DNA of 64,000 bases from Pseudomonas beijingensis. Its GTDB lineage: Bacteria > Pseudomonadota > Gammaproteobacteria > Pseudomonadales > Pseudomonadaceae. The notes beneath the pieces are model-generated. The model searched no databases and was not told the DNA's origin. It saw only the letters and a list, made by a program, of their open reading frames with translations. Both the position numbers and the translations under genes were made by a program. Below are positions 36,825 to 45,343 of this stretch, in pieces. The stretch covers positions 3,290,001 to 3,354,000 of the forward strand of contig NZ_CP117425.1 of NCBI RefSeq assembly GCF_030687295.1. Direction: 5' to 3'. Each line of letters starts with the position of its first letter. Positions within the stretch are counted from its first letter, which is position 1.

Positions 36825-37785
36825 GGGCAGGCCTCCTTGCTTTCCAATGACAAAGGCTGAGGATGAGCGCGACGCCGGCCAGGTGCAGGCGCACCCAGTG
36901 CAGGCCCCAAAGCTGCAGGGTCAGGCATGGGTTACGGTGCTTGTGGCTCTGGTGCAAGCTCAGCGCCAACCCCGGCACGGTCGTCAACAGCCCCATCATG
37001 AGTGCATGTTGAGGAGCGCCAGTGACCAGCGCGCAGAGCGCCAGGAAGTCCAGCAGCCAGACGAGCACGGCCAACATCGGGAAGCGCAACAGGCGCAGGC
37101 TCAAGCCATTGGTACGCAGCAACTGCACCAGACTGCCCTGGCGCCACAATTCCTTGCCCATCCACTCGCGCCAGTTCATTTCGTAGCCCCAATGCAGGGC
37201 GGTGTATTCATTGACCGACAGTAACCGTGCGCCCTTGGCCGTCTGGCGCAGGGTCAAGTCCTTGTCCTCACCGGTGCGCAGCGTCTCGTTGAACCCGCCG
37301 GCCCTGTCGAACCATTGGCGGCGCATCAGCAGGTTGGCGGTGGGCAGCCAATCCACGCGTTGCACGGTATGTCGCGAGGGGAGCGAGGTCCGCCGATGCC
37401 AGGCCGTGGCGTACCAGGGTGCCTGCGCGGGGGTGTACAGGTCCAGGCCGAAGACGTCGGCGATGTCTGCGTTCTCCAGCGCCAGCAAATGCGTCAGCCA
37501 GTCCTCGGGCATTTCGATGTCGGCGTCGATGAAGGCCAGCCATTCACCAGTGGCAACCTGCGCTCCGCGATTGCGCAGGGCACCGATCAGCACGCCTGGA
37601 ATCACCAGGACCTGCGCACCGAACTGCCGGGCAATCTCCGGGCCCTGATCCTGCGAGCCGTTGTCGACCACGATCAACTCGCATGCAAGACTGGCGGCAT
37701 TGGCGGCGCGTTGTGCGGCGAGCAGCGTGCGGGCGATATGCCGGGCCTCGTTGTACATCGGTATGACGATACTGATGCGGCTCAT
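36817..37785 (-). CDS. family 2 glycosyltransferase
   Basis: A 322-residue GT2 enzyme with GT-A core and a C-terminal membrane pair. Motifs are ISIVIPMYNEARHIART, VVDNGSQDQGPEIA and the metal-binding AFIDADIEMP. The acceptor-side region is RTGEDKDLTLRQ, where the ED pair is typical. Hydrophobic segments lie near 235-265 and 290-310. It would add one sugar to the lipid-linked repeat unit at the inner face of the membrane; donor and linkage cannot be told. The ATG at 37785 has GGGAGG upstream and overlaps the polymerase stop by 4 bases. Confidence 0.9.
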   Translation of the reverse strand: MSRISIVIPMYNEARHIARTLLAAQRAANAASLACELIVVDNGSQDQGPEIARQFGAQVLVIPGVLIGALRNRGAQVATGEWLAFIDADIEMPEDWLTHLLALENADIADVFGLDLYTPAQAPWYATAWHRRTSLPSRHTVQRVDWLPTANLLMRRQWFDRAGGFNETLRTGEDKDLTLRQTAKGARLLSVNEYTALHWGYEMNWREWMGKELWRQGSLVQLLRTNGLSLRLLRFPMLAVLVWLLDFLALCALVTGAPQHALMMGLLTTVPGLALSLHQSHKHRNPCLTLQLWGLHWVRLHLAGVALILSLCHWKARRPARG

Positions 37786-39152
37786 GAACGGGCCTCCCGC
37801 GGCGTGGACTGTTCGGCGTCGTAGCGCAATATGCTGGTCAAGGCGAGCATGATCCACAGTAACTTGTGGTTCGGCGCGCTGAGGAACATCAGGAACAACG
37901 CCAGCGACAGGAAACTCATGCCCAGGTGCGTCAACAGGTCCGCCTGGGCCCAGTCCCGACGCTGGAGCCAGAGTTGGCGCGTGCGCATCAGGTTGTAGAG
38001 GCCCAGCCCAATCGTGCCGACAAACATCAAGCCGGCTGGCACGCCGATTTCGCTGAAGATTTCCAGGTAGGTGTTATGGGCCTGGCGGTACAGATCCCCT
38101 CGTTTGCGATTGGCCGAGAATGCCTTGGCGTAGCCGGTGGGGGCGTAATGCTCCGGAAACGTCCCAGGCCCCGAACCGAGTATCGGCTTCTCGCGGATCA
38201 TCTGGCTGCCCACCACAATGTACGAGGCGCGGCGACCCAAGGACCCGTCCTTGTGGTCGTTGGTGCCGGAGCTGAGAATGCTCAATGTCTGGATGCGTGC
38301 CACGTAGCCGGCAGGCATCAAGGCGATTGTCGCCGGGACCATGAGTGCCAGGCCGAGCATCGCGAACCCCAGGTGCCGGGGACGCACGCGTGGTAGCTGC
38401 GCCCGATAGTGATACAACCCGATCATCAGAGTGAGCAGCAGCACGACCAGTCCTGAACGCGATTCGGTCTTGGTCATTCCACCCAACAACAGGATGCAAC
38501 CGCCAGCCCAGAACAACCGTTGCAGCAGGTTCTGGCTGCGTATGGTCAACAACAATGCCAGCGGTACGGTAAACGCAATCAACAGCGCAAAGGCGTTCGG
38601 GTCTTCCAGCAAACCGGAGGCGCGACCCTGATCCTGGTATTTGGCTGAAAACATTGCGAGCACGCAGGTCGTGGCGACGCTCACTGTCATCAGCCGGGCG
38701 AACATCTCCAGGTTCAGCTCGCGACCGATCAACAACGTGATCACGAACAGAATCAGCCCTACTGCGAGTTCACGCAGATGCATCAGGGAAAGGTCCATGT
38801 TTTCCGAGATCAACAGGCTCAGGCCATACAACACCATGAAGCCGAGCAACGGCTTCCAGATGTTGCTACGCAAGCGCGTCGCAGGGATCTGATGCAAGGC
38901 CAACTGCAGCATCAGGATCAGGATCAGCGCCACGCCGAGGAATTTGCTGCCGGAAAACGCGTTGTCCTTGAACAGGCCTTCGAGCGGCAGCAGCGCGGCA
39001 ATGCCCAGCAAACCCCAGCCGGGCTTGCGGTACAGCATGGCGACGCCCACCAGCCCAAGCACAGCACCCGGTGCGAGAAACGGATAAGGACTGGCCAGCA
39101 ATGCCAGGCACACCAGCCCCAGCAGACTGACGATCGAGAGCGGGACAATCAT
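37782..39152 (-). CDS. Wzy-like O-antigen polymerase/ligase family protein
   Basis: A 456-residue membrane protein with about 11-12 hydrophobic segments and a large periplasmic loop. That loop carries the Wzy_C/WaaL signature: RRASYIVVGSQMIREKPILG, GPGTFPEHY and YRQAHNTYLEIFSEIGVPAG, with the conserved His. In this setting it most likely polymerises repeat units. The ATG at 39152 overlaps the stop of the preceding glycosyltransferase (ATGA) and gives a clean start with MIVPLSIVSLLGLVCLALLA. A much longer upstream reading frame is a shadow of the glycosyltransferase gene. Confidence 0.88.
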   Translation of the reverse strand: MIVPLSIVSLLGLVCLALLASPYPFLAPGAVLGLVGVAMLYRKPGWGLLGIAALLPLEGLFKDNAFSGSKFLGVALILILMLQLALHQIPATRLRSNIWKPLLGFMVLYGLSLLISENMDLSLMHLRELAVGLILFVITLLIGRELNLEMFARLMTVSVATTCVLAMFSAKYQDQGRASGLLEDPNAFALLIAFTVPLALLLTIRSQNLLQRLFWAGGCILLLGGMTKTESRSGLVVLLLTLMIGLYHYRAQLPRVRPRHLGFAMLGLALMVPATIALMPAGYVARIQTLSILSSGTNDHKDGSLGRRASYIVVGSQMIREKPILGSGPGTFPEHYAPTGYAKAFSANRKRGDLYRQAHNTYLEIFSEIGVPAGLMFVGTIGLGLYNLMRTRQLWLQRRDWAQADLLTHLGMSFLSLALFLMFLSAPNHKLLWIMLALTSILRYDAEQSTPREARS

Positions 39153-40252
39153 GGCTGAGCCTCCCGCGCCGTGCGGATATAGAGTTGCGACCAGCGTTCG
39201 GCCAGCGTGCGCAGGTCGTAGCGGTCGCGTTGGGTGCGGCGCGCGTTGTCGGCGAGGATCCGCGCCAGGGGCGGTTCGCTGAACAGCGTTTCGATCTGGC
39301 GTGCCAGCTCCTCGCTGTCGGCCGGCGTGGCAAGCAGGCCGTTGTGGCGGTCCTGCAATACATCGGGAATGCCACCGACGCCGAACGCCACCACCGGCAC
39401 GCCGGCCTGCATGGCTTCGAGCAGGATCATCGGCGTGCCTTCGGTGCGTGAACTGATCACCAGTGCATCGAGGCGGCTCCACCAGTCGTTCATGTCCGTC
39501 TGATAACCGGGCAATTCGATGCGCGTGGGCAGCTCCGCGTCAACGATGCGCTTGAGCAAGGGCTGGCGTTCCGGGCCGTCGCCGAGCATGACCGCGTGCA
39601 GCGACGCATGGCGCTGGCACAAAGGGATCATCGCGTCGAGGAACAGGTCCGGGCCTTTCTCGCTGCTCAAGCGGCCGACGTAGCCGACCCGCCAGCGTTG
39701 CCTGTCGTCACGATGAGGCAGCGGCGTCGTGACGGCCGGCAGGCCGTTGGGGATCACGTCGAGTTTTTCCGCGTTCACGCTGGCCTGGCGGTGCAGCGCC
39801 GCGATGCTTTCAGCCACGCACACCACTCGCTTGACCGGCGCGGTGCGGCACAGTTGCAGGCTCAACCACGTATAGAAGCGTTGTTTGGGGCTGCGTGGCG
39901 TGAAGCCGTGCTGGGTGATCACCAGCGGCAGGCGCAACAGGGTCGCCGCGGCCCAGCCGAACACCAGGCCCTTGAAGTTGTGCGTATTGATCAGCGGGCG
40001 CTCGGCGCGCCGTTGCCTCAAATGCTGCAACAGTTCGGGCCAACTGGCGCAGTGGTGGCAGTCGATCCCGGCCTGGCGGAACCGCGTGATCAAGGTCGGC
40101 GGCGCCCCCAGGAACAGCACCTGATGCTGGCCGGGTGTCGCCACGCAATGATCGAGCAGCATCCGCTCGGCCCCATAGAAGCCACCGCTGCCGAGCAGAT
40201 GAATGATCGACAGGGGGAGGCTGCGGTGGGACTGGCTGAATGGCGCGTTCAA
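39149..40252 (-). CDS. family 4 glycosyltransferase
   Basis: A GT4 (GT-B fold) retaining glycosyltransferase of about 367 residues. The N-terminal domain starts LSIIHLLGSGGFYGAERML. The C-terminal donor domain has RVGYVGRLSSEKGPDLFLDA, VMLGDGPER and the EX7E-type motif SRTEGTPMILLEAMQAGVPV. No membrane helix is seen, so it is peripheral. Only TTG starts are available: TTG at 40252 overlaps the previous stop as TTGA and has GGTGA before it, while TTG at 40264 adds four residues. It would extend the repeat unit; the sugar is unknown. Confidence 0.88.
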   Translation of the reverse strand: MNAPFSQSHRSLPLSIIHLLGSGGFYGAERMLLDHCVATPGQHQVLFLGAPPTLITRFRQAGIDCHHCASWPELLQHLRQRRAERPLINTHNFKGLVFGWAAATLLRLPLVITQHGFTPRSPKQRFYTWLSLQLCRTAPVKRVVCVAESIAALHRQASVNAEKLDVIPNGLPAVTTPLPHRDDRQRWRVGYVGRLSSEKGPDLFLDAMIPLCQRHASLHAVMLGDGPERQPLLKRIVDAELPTRIELPGYQTDMNDWWSRLDALVISSRTEGTPMILLEAMQAGVPVVAFGVGGIPDVLQDRHNGLLATPADSEELARQIETLFSEPPLARILADNARRTQRDRYDLRTLAERWSQLYIRTAREAQP

Positions 40253-41841
40253 TTTTTCACCCAATGGACAAGGCTGGGCACGCTCCAGTTGCGGTGCGGG
40301 TTGACCTGCTCGGGCGACTGCTCGTTGATCACCAGCAGCACCGGTAGATCCAATTGGTGGCCAATTTGCGCCGGATGCTTGAAGCGATGGTCGAAGAACT
40401 CCCGTACATAGACCAGGGCGATCGCCAATAGCAGGCCGCTGAACAAGCCGAACGCGATGATCAGCACCGGCTTGGGAAACGCCGCAGCGGTGGGTTCGAA
40501 TGGTGGGCTCAAGACTCGGGCGTTGGACAGGTCGTTATCCAGCGAACGAGTAGAGCTGGCTTCGGCGAACCGCTGGGCATAGGTGGAGAACGCCGCATGC
40601 AGGGCGTTGATCTCGGTGTCCATCTGCCGCAGCTTGCTCTGGGTTTCCTGAAGTTGGTGGATACGTTCCTTGAAGGCGGCGATACGTTCGACTTTCTGAT
40701 TGATCACCGAGTTGACCACCGCCAGGTCGGTGGTGCGTTCCTGGATGCGGTTGTTCACCACTTTGAGGAATTGCTGGCGGGTGCGCATGATCTGCTCGCG
40801 AGCCAGCAACATCGGTTCGCTGCTGGGTTGGAAGATCGCCAGGTCGTTCATGTAGCGGCTGACCTGGCTGGTCAATTGCTCGCCCATTTGCCTGATTTCC
40901 CGATCGTCGAAGGCGACGTTGTCCACGGTGGTGGTGAAGGTGAACGGGAAGGTGTAGTCGTTGAATCGCGAGCTGTTCGCCGCCGCCAGGCTGGTCTTGA
41001 GGTAATCCAGCCAGCGTTGGCCTTGCAGCAGACGGTCCTGGTACAGGTTCAGGGCCTGCTCCTCGGTGTTGATCGCATTCAAGCGAAAAGTGATTTCTTC
41101 CTTGGGATCGGAAGAACCGACGCCTTCAAGCAGCGTCAGGCGGTTGCCCTCCAAGCCGTCAAGCCGAGCCTGGTACTGGACTTTTTTCTGCTCGTAGAAC
41201 GTCTGGGGCAACTCTATCGATTGCAGGTCCTGGCGACCGGTGAGGTAGTTTTCCAGCAGTTGCGCCACGAACCGGGTGCCCTGGGCCGGGTCGCCGAAGC
41301 TGTAGACGATGGAGATGACGTTGGAGCCGGGCAATGTCTCGATCTTCAGGTTCTCAATGGCCTCGTCGGTTAGCGTATCGAGCACGGTGTCGCGTACCGG
41401 ATCGACCTCGAGCCCCAAGCCGTCGCGCAGTGGATTGATGACGTACTCACGCAATGGCTGGGTGACGTAGCGCTTGAGTGGTTCGCTCACCCACTTGTTG
41501 AGGACGCCTGGGCTTGGGGTGTACTCGCCCTGGTCGCGCAGGGTCTTGATGGTTTCGCGAATCAACGCCGGCGAGCGCAGGATGTTGCTCTCGGTTTCCA
41601 TGTCCGCCAGGGACGGTGGAACGAACGTCGCGTTTTCCTGGTTCAGCGAAGTCGTGGCGTCGCCTTGGGAGAGCTTTTTCGACTGGACGATCACTTGGGC
41701 GGTGATATCGAAGCTCTGCTTGAGCATCAACGGCAGCACCAGGGCGATCACGGCGAAAATCAGGAAGACGCGCTTCACCCACTGCTTGTTGGCGAAGAAG
41801 ATCCTGAAGAACTCGTGCAGATAGTTTTCCTTGGGGTTCAT
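40249..41841 (-). CDS. Wzz/GumC-like chain-length determinant (PCP) protein
   Basis: A 530-residue polysaccharide co-polymerase with membrane helices near 20-40 (VFLIFAVIALVLPLML) and 450-475 (VLIIAFGLFSGLLLAIALVY). The periplasmic part is long and helical with a coiled-coil stretch at about 345-420 (RTRQQFLKVVNNRIQERTTD onwards). The conserved proline-rich P-x-x-P-x-x-P patch before the second helix reads PPFEPTAAAFPKP. No kinase domain is fused; the ATPase-like partner is a separate gene (42900-43544). It would control chain length and link to the outer-membrane exporter. Confidence 0.9.
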   Translation of the reverse strand: MNPKENYLHEFFRIFFANKQWVKRVFLIFAVIALVLPLMLKQSFDITAQVIVQSKKLSQGDATTSLNQENATFVPPSLADMETESNILRSPALIRETIKTLRDQGEYTPSPGVLNKWVSEPLKRYVTQPLREYVINPLRDGLGLEVDPVRDTVLDTLTDEAIENLKIETLPGSNVISIVYSFGDPAQGTRFVAQLLENYLTGRQDLQSIELPQTFYEQKKVQYQARLDGLEGNRLTLLEGVGSSDPKEEITFRLNAINTEEQALNLYQDRLLQGQRWLDYLKTSLAAANSSRFNDYTFPFTFTTTVDNVAFDDREIRQMGEQLTSQVSRYMNDLAIFQPSSEPMLLAREQIMRTRQQFLKVVNNRIQERTTDLAVVNSVINQKVERIAAFKERIHQLQETQSKLRQMDTEINALHAAFSTYAQRFAEASSTRSLDNDLSNARVLSPPFEPTAAAFPKPVLIIAFGLFSGLLLAIALVYVREFFDHRFKHPAQIGHQLDLPVLLVINEQSPEQVNPHRNWSVPSLVHWVKN

Positions 41842-41856
41842 GATCGATCACCTGAG

Positions 41857-42879
41857 TCAGTTGCTGTCGCTGCTTTTGTCGAGGTCGTAGCCGAAGCTGA
41901 CGCCAACGCCTTGGAAGAGCACCACGTCGGCCAGTTGCCGAGCCATTTCACCGGCTTTGGCCAGGCCGGTCTTGGGCACGTACAACATGTCTTCCGGTTG
42001 CAGGTAGGCGATCTGCGAGGCGTCGCCGCTCAGAGCCTTCTCGACGTCGTAGTGGCGGGCTTCAACCTGATTGCCGTTGCGACGCATGATCACCACCGAG
42101 TCGAGCCTTGCCTTGACGTTCGTGCCCCGGGCCAGGGTCAGCGCCTCGAGAACGGAGATCGGCCGGCGGATCGGGTAGGAGCCAGGCTGGGCCACTTCAC
42201 CGAGGACATAGATCTCGTTACCGGCGGTGGACTTGAGCAGCACATCCACCGTCATGTGGCCGGGCAGTTGGGCGTAGCGCTCGTTGAGGAAAGTCTCCAA
42301 CTGGGTGACGGTCATGCCTTGCAACGGCACCGAGCCGATTTCCGGGAAGCTGGCGTAGCCATCCCGGCCCACGATGATTTCCCGGCTCATGCCGGTGGCT
42401 GGGTGGGTCAAGGTGTTGCGCAGGTTCGTCTCGCCGGACAGCGGGCTGGTCACCATTACGGTCAATTGGTTGCGATTGGGCTGGAACAGCATCTTCTGGT
42501 TGTAGGCACGTTGCACTGCCAGGCGCGCCTCGTCGGTGGTCAGGCCGGAGACTTTCACCGAGGTGTTGGCGCCCGGCAGTTCGATACTGCCGTCGGGCAT
42601 CACCTGTTGCGTGCCGTTGAGTTGGCTGGCGGCGGTGAAGCTCAGGGCAACCTGGTCGCCCGGCTGCACGCGGTAAGCCTGGGAAGAAGTGGTGTCGATG
42701 TGAAAAATCACATCCAGTACATCCTGGGGCCTCAGGGTCTGTTCGACCCTGGGCATGTCGGTGGCTTGGGCGTTGGCCGGCGCGGCCGTGAGGATCTGCA
42801 CCGGCATCGAACGGGTATCGGTGGTGCTGGAGCAACCGGCAAGCGGCAGCAACAGCAGGACAAGCATTCTGGCGTTCAT
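41857..42879 (-). CDS. Wza-like polysaccharide export lipoprotein
   Basis: A 340-residue outer-membrane polysaccharide exporter of the Wza/OPX family. The signal peptide ends in the lipobox LPLAGC (Cys about 16). The Poly_export domain is at about 75-160 (RVQPGDQVALSF, MPDGSIELPG). SLBB-type segments follow, with VLGEVAQPGSYPI the clearest, and a C-terminal helix that could span the outer membrane. The ATG at 42879 has AAAGGATGA upstream. It would form the translocation channel with the Wzz/GumC-like partner encoded 15 bases downstream. Confidence 0.9.
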   Translation of the reverse strand: MNARMLVLLLLPLAGCSSTTDTRSMPVQILTAAPANAQATDMPRVEQTLRPQDVLDVIFHIDTTSSQAYRVQPGDQVALSFTAASQLNGTQQVMPDGSIELPGANTSVKVSGLTTDEARLAVQRAYNQKMLFQPNRNQLTVMVTSPLSGETNLRNTLTHPATGMSREIIVGRDGYASFPEIGSVPLQGMTVTQLETFLNERYAQLPGHMTVDVLLKSTAGNEIYVLGEVAQPGSYPIRRPISVLEALTLARGTNVKARLDSVVIMRRNGNQVEARHYDVEKALSGDASQIAYLQPEDMLYVPKTGLAKAGEMARQLADVVLFQGVGVSFGYDLDKSSDSN

Positions 42880-42899
42880 CTCGTCATCCTTTTGCGGGC

Positions 42900-43544
42900 T
42901 TACAGGTTGTTGTAGAGCCATTTGGGCATGTAGTACTTGCGGCGATTGAACACGCTGCCGACCACCTTCGCGCCCGCCTGGACCAAGCGTTGCCGGGCGG
43001 CTTGGGCCACTTCCCAGCGGGTGTCCTCTCCGCGAACCACCAGCACCACGCCGTCCACCTGGGTGCTGATGACCAGTGTGTCGGTGGCCGAATACACCGC
43101 GTCGGCGTCGATCACCACGAAGCGGTACTGCGCCCCCAGTTGCCTGAACAATGGGCGCAGTCGCTCGGGGCTCAGGCGTTCGGCGTTATGTCCCAGGCGA
43201 CCATGGGGCAGCACGTCGAAGGGCAGGCTGGAAACCTGCACCACGCAGTCCTGCAACAGCGGTGGGGCGAGGGTGTTGAACAACAGGTCGCTGAAGCCGC
43301 GCTCTTTGTGCAGCGACAGTTGCTGGCTGAGGTTGCGCGGCGACTGGCTCGCATCCACCAGCAACACCCGTCCGGTGCTCATCTGCGCCAGTTGAGCGGC
43401 GAGCGCCATGGCGCTGGTGCTCGTGCCGGTGCCAATGTTGGCGGCTGTCATGAGAAGGATCCGCAGATCCGGGTCGAGCACGGTCGAGGTCAGGTTGGTC
43501 TCGCTCGGGCTGGCTATGGTGAGGATATTCGTCGAACCGTCCAT
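42900..43544 (-). CDS. BY-kinase-like (CpsD/CapB) ATPase lacking the Walker A lysine
   Basis: A 214-residue cytoplasmic protein of the bacterial tyrosine kinase/ParA superfamily that partners a Wzz-like protein. The P-loop position reads ANIGTGTSTSAM, whereas family members have G-x-G-K-S/T; the lysine is replaced by Thr. Walker A-prime (GRVLLVDAS) and Walker B (FVVIDADAV) are kept. The C terminus, RRKYYMPKWLYNNL, has three tyrosines, a short version of the usual Tyr cluster. Loss of the lysine suggests weak or no kinase activity, so it may be a structural regulator. It lies between the sugar transferase gene (no gap) and the Wza-like gene. Confidence 0.82.
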   Translation of the reverse strand: MDGSTNILTIASPSETNLTSTVLDPDLRILLMTAANIGTGTSTSAMALAAQLAQMSTGRVLLVDASQSPRNLSQQLSLHKERGFSDLLFNTLAPPLLQDCVVQVSSLPFDVLPHGRLGHNAERLSPERLRPLFRQLGAQYRFVVIDADAVYSATDTLVISTQVDGVVLVVRGEDTRWEVAQAARQRLVQAGAKVVGSVFNRRKYYMPKWLYNNL

Positions 43545-44291
43545 TTAACTCGCTCCGTGGCCGCTGAAAACTTTGAAGGGGGTAAGCATCAGGATCTTCA
43601 AGTCCAGCCACAGGCTTTGTTCAGCGATGTAGCTGAGGTCCAATTCCACGCGCTGGTCGAAGTCGATATTGCTACGCCCGGAGATCTGCCACAGGCCGGT
43701 CATGCCGGGGTAGATGCTCAGGCGCACAAGATGATTGTCCTTGTAGCGATAGGCGTTGAACGAGGTCGGCCGCGGGCCCACCAGGCGCATGTCGCCGGTC
43801 ACTACGTTGATCAGGTTCGGCAGTTCGTCGAGGCTGCTGCGACGCAGGAACCGGCCGATGGGCGTGATGCGCGGGTCGTTATCGATCTTGAAATCGATGG
43901 CATCGGCGCCGTGTTTGTTGAGGTGGCGCAGCGACTCCTTGAGGGCTTCGGCGTCGGCGACCATGGTGCGGAACTTGTACATGCCGAAGACCCTGCCGCG
44001 ATAACCGGTGCGTTTCTGTATGAACAGCACGGGACCGGGGCTGGAGAACTTGACCAGCAGCGCCAGGCCCAGCAGCAGCGGACAGAACACCAGCAGGATC
44101 GCCAGTGCGCCGAGGCAAGCCACTACGCGGTTGGTGCGCGAGACCGTCCAGGGTCGGCCGCCGTCGCGACCGGTCAACCAACCACGGCCCTGACGGTGGA
44201 TGGCCGCGTCCAGGCGCCTGCGGTGGTCGGGATCGACACGCTTGTCGCGTCCGGGGGCGTTGATCGCAATGATTTGCTCATGTCGGGTCAT
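43545..44291 (-). CDS. initiating sugar transferase (undecaprenyl-phosphate)
   Basis: A 248-residue polyprenyl-phosphate hexose-1-phosphate transferase, which starts repeat-unit synthesis. It has one hydrophobic segment near 70-95 and the catalytic domain FIQKRTGYRGRVFGMYKFRT, SLDELPNLINVVTGDMRLVG with PRP and YPGMTGLWQISGR. It lacks the four N-terminal helices of WbaP, so it is the short ExoY-like form. The first 60 residues are basic and without known motif. The ATG at 44291 has GAGGAG upstream and overlaps the epimerase stop (ATGA). The sugar transferred (Glc or Gal) cannot be told. Confidence 0.92.
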   Translation of the reverse strand: MTRHEQIIAINAPGRDKRVDPDHRRRLDAAIHRQGRGWLTGRDGGRPWTVSRTNRVVACLGALAILLVFCPLLLGLALLVKFSSPGPVLFIQKRTGYRGRVFGMYKFRTMVADAEALKESLRHLNKHGADAIDFKIDNDPRITPIGRFLRRSSLDELPNLINVVTGDMRLVGPRPTSFNAYRYKDNHLVRLSIYPGMTGLWQISGRSNIDFDQRVELDLSYIAEQSLWLDLKILMLTPFKVFSGHGAS

Positions 44292-45343
44292 AGACTCCTC
44301 CGCTGAGGTTGGGCCGCAAGCGGCGCGTGGGCAGGCAGTGGGTAATACTCGAGGAACCACTGGATGAAGCGGCCCAGACCGTCGTCCAGTTCTATGCCCG
44401 GCTGGAAGCCAGTGGCCCGTGCCAGGTCGCTGGCATCGGCGCAGGTGTTGAGCACATCGCCCGCTTGCAGGGGCCGCAGCTCGACGCGGGCGGTGCGTCC
44501 CAGGTGTTTTTCCAGCAGCGCGACATAGGTGCGCAGCGCCACCGGGTGCTGTCCGCCGATGTTGTAGATCCGCCAGGGCGCGCGGCTGGTGGCCGGATCC
44601 GGTTGTTCGTGATCCAGCAGGGGCGTGACCTGGGGCGCACGTTCGATCAGGCGGGCGATGCTTTCGACGATGTCGTCGATGTAGGTGAAATCCCGTTGGT
44701 GCTCACCGTGGTTGAACAGCTGCAGCACACGGTCTTCGACGATGGCGCGGGCAAACTGGATCGGCGACATGTCCGGCCGGCCCCAAGGGCCGTACACCGT
44801 AAAGAACCGCAGGCCAGTGCAGGGAATACCGAACAGGTGGCTGTAGCTGTGGGCCATCAATTCGTTGGCTTTTTTGCTGGCCGCGTACAACGACAGTGGG
44901 TGGTCGACGTTGTCCTGCACCGAATAAGGGGTGCGCGAGTTGGCACCGTATACCGAGCTCGATGAGGCGTAGATCAGGTGCTTGACCGGATACCGGCGGC
45001 AGTTTTCCAGGATGTTCAGGAACCCAGTGATGTTGCTGTCGACATAGGCCTGCGGGTTTTCCAGGGAGTAACGCACGCCGGCCTGGGCCGCGAGGTGAAT
45101 CACTACGTCCGGGCGCCTGGCCTGGAACAGTTCGTCGACGGTCGGCGCGTCGGCCAGGTCGATCCGCGCCAAGGGGAATTCGCCGGCCTGTTCGTGCACC
45201 CAGGTCACGCGGTCGTGCTTGAGTTGCGGGTCGTAGTAGCCATTGAAATTGTCCAGTCCGCACACCCGATGACCGTCGCGCAGCAGCCGCAGCACGACAT
45301 GGGCGCCGATGAAACCGGCTGCGCCGGTGACCAGGATGTTCAC
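44288..45343 (-). CDS. NAD-dependent UDP-sugar epimerase (UDP-glucuronate 4-epimerase type)
   Basis: A 351-residue extended SDR. The NAD motif is TGAAGFIGAHV, the catalytic Ser lies in YASSSSVYGANSRTPYS and the YxxxK is YAASK. Sequence order and the VYGPWGRPDMSPIQFARAI stretch match UDP-glucuronate 4-epimerases, which make UDP-galacturonate. The adjacent ugd gene supplies UDP-glucuronate, supporting this. The start GTG at 45343 overlaps the ugd stop (GTGA). If correct, the polymer contains galacturonic or glucuronic acid. Confidence 0.88.
   Translation of the reverse strand: MNILVTGAAGFIGAHVVLRLLRDGHRVCGLDNFNGYYDPQLKHDRVTWVHEQAGEFPLARIDLADAPTVDELFQARRPDVVIHLAAQAGVRYSLENPQAYVDSNITGFLNILENCRRYPVKHLIYASSSSVYGANSRTPYSVQDNVDHPLSLYAASKKANELMAHSYSHLFGIPCTGLRFFTVYGPWGRPDMSPIQFARAIVEDRVLQLFNHGEHQRDFTYIDDIVESIARLIERAPQVTPLLDHEQPDPATSRAPWRIYNIGGQHPVALRTYVALLEKHLGRTARVELRPLQAGDVLNTCADASDLARATGFQPGIELDDGLGRFIQWFLEYYPLPAHAPLAAQPQRRSL

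Noticed and set aside
41665..42915. A 416-residue plus-strand frame opposite the Wza/Wzz-like genes
   Set aside because: Shadow of two well-supported genes; no recognisable domain.
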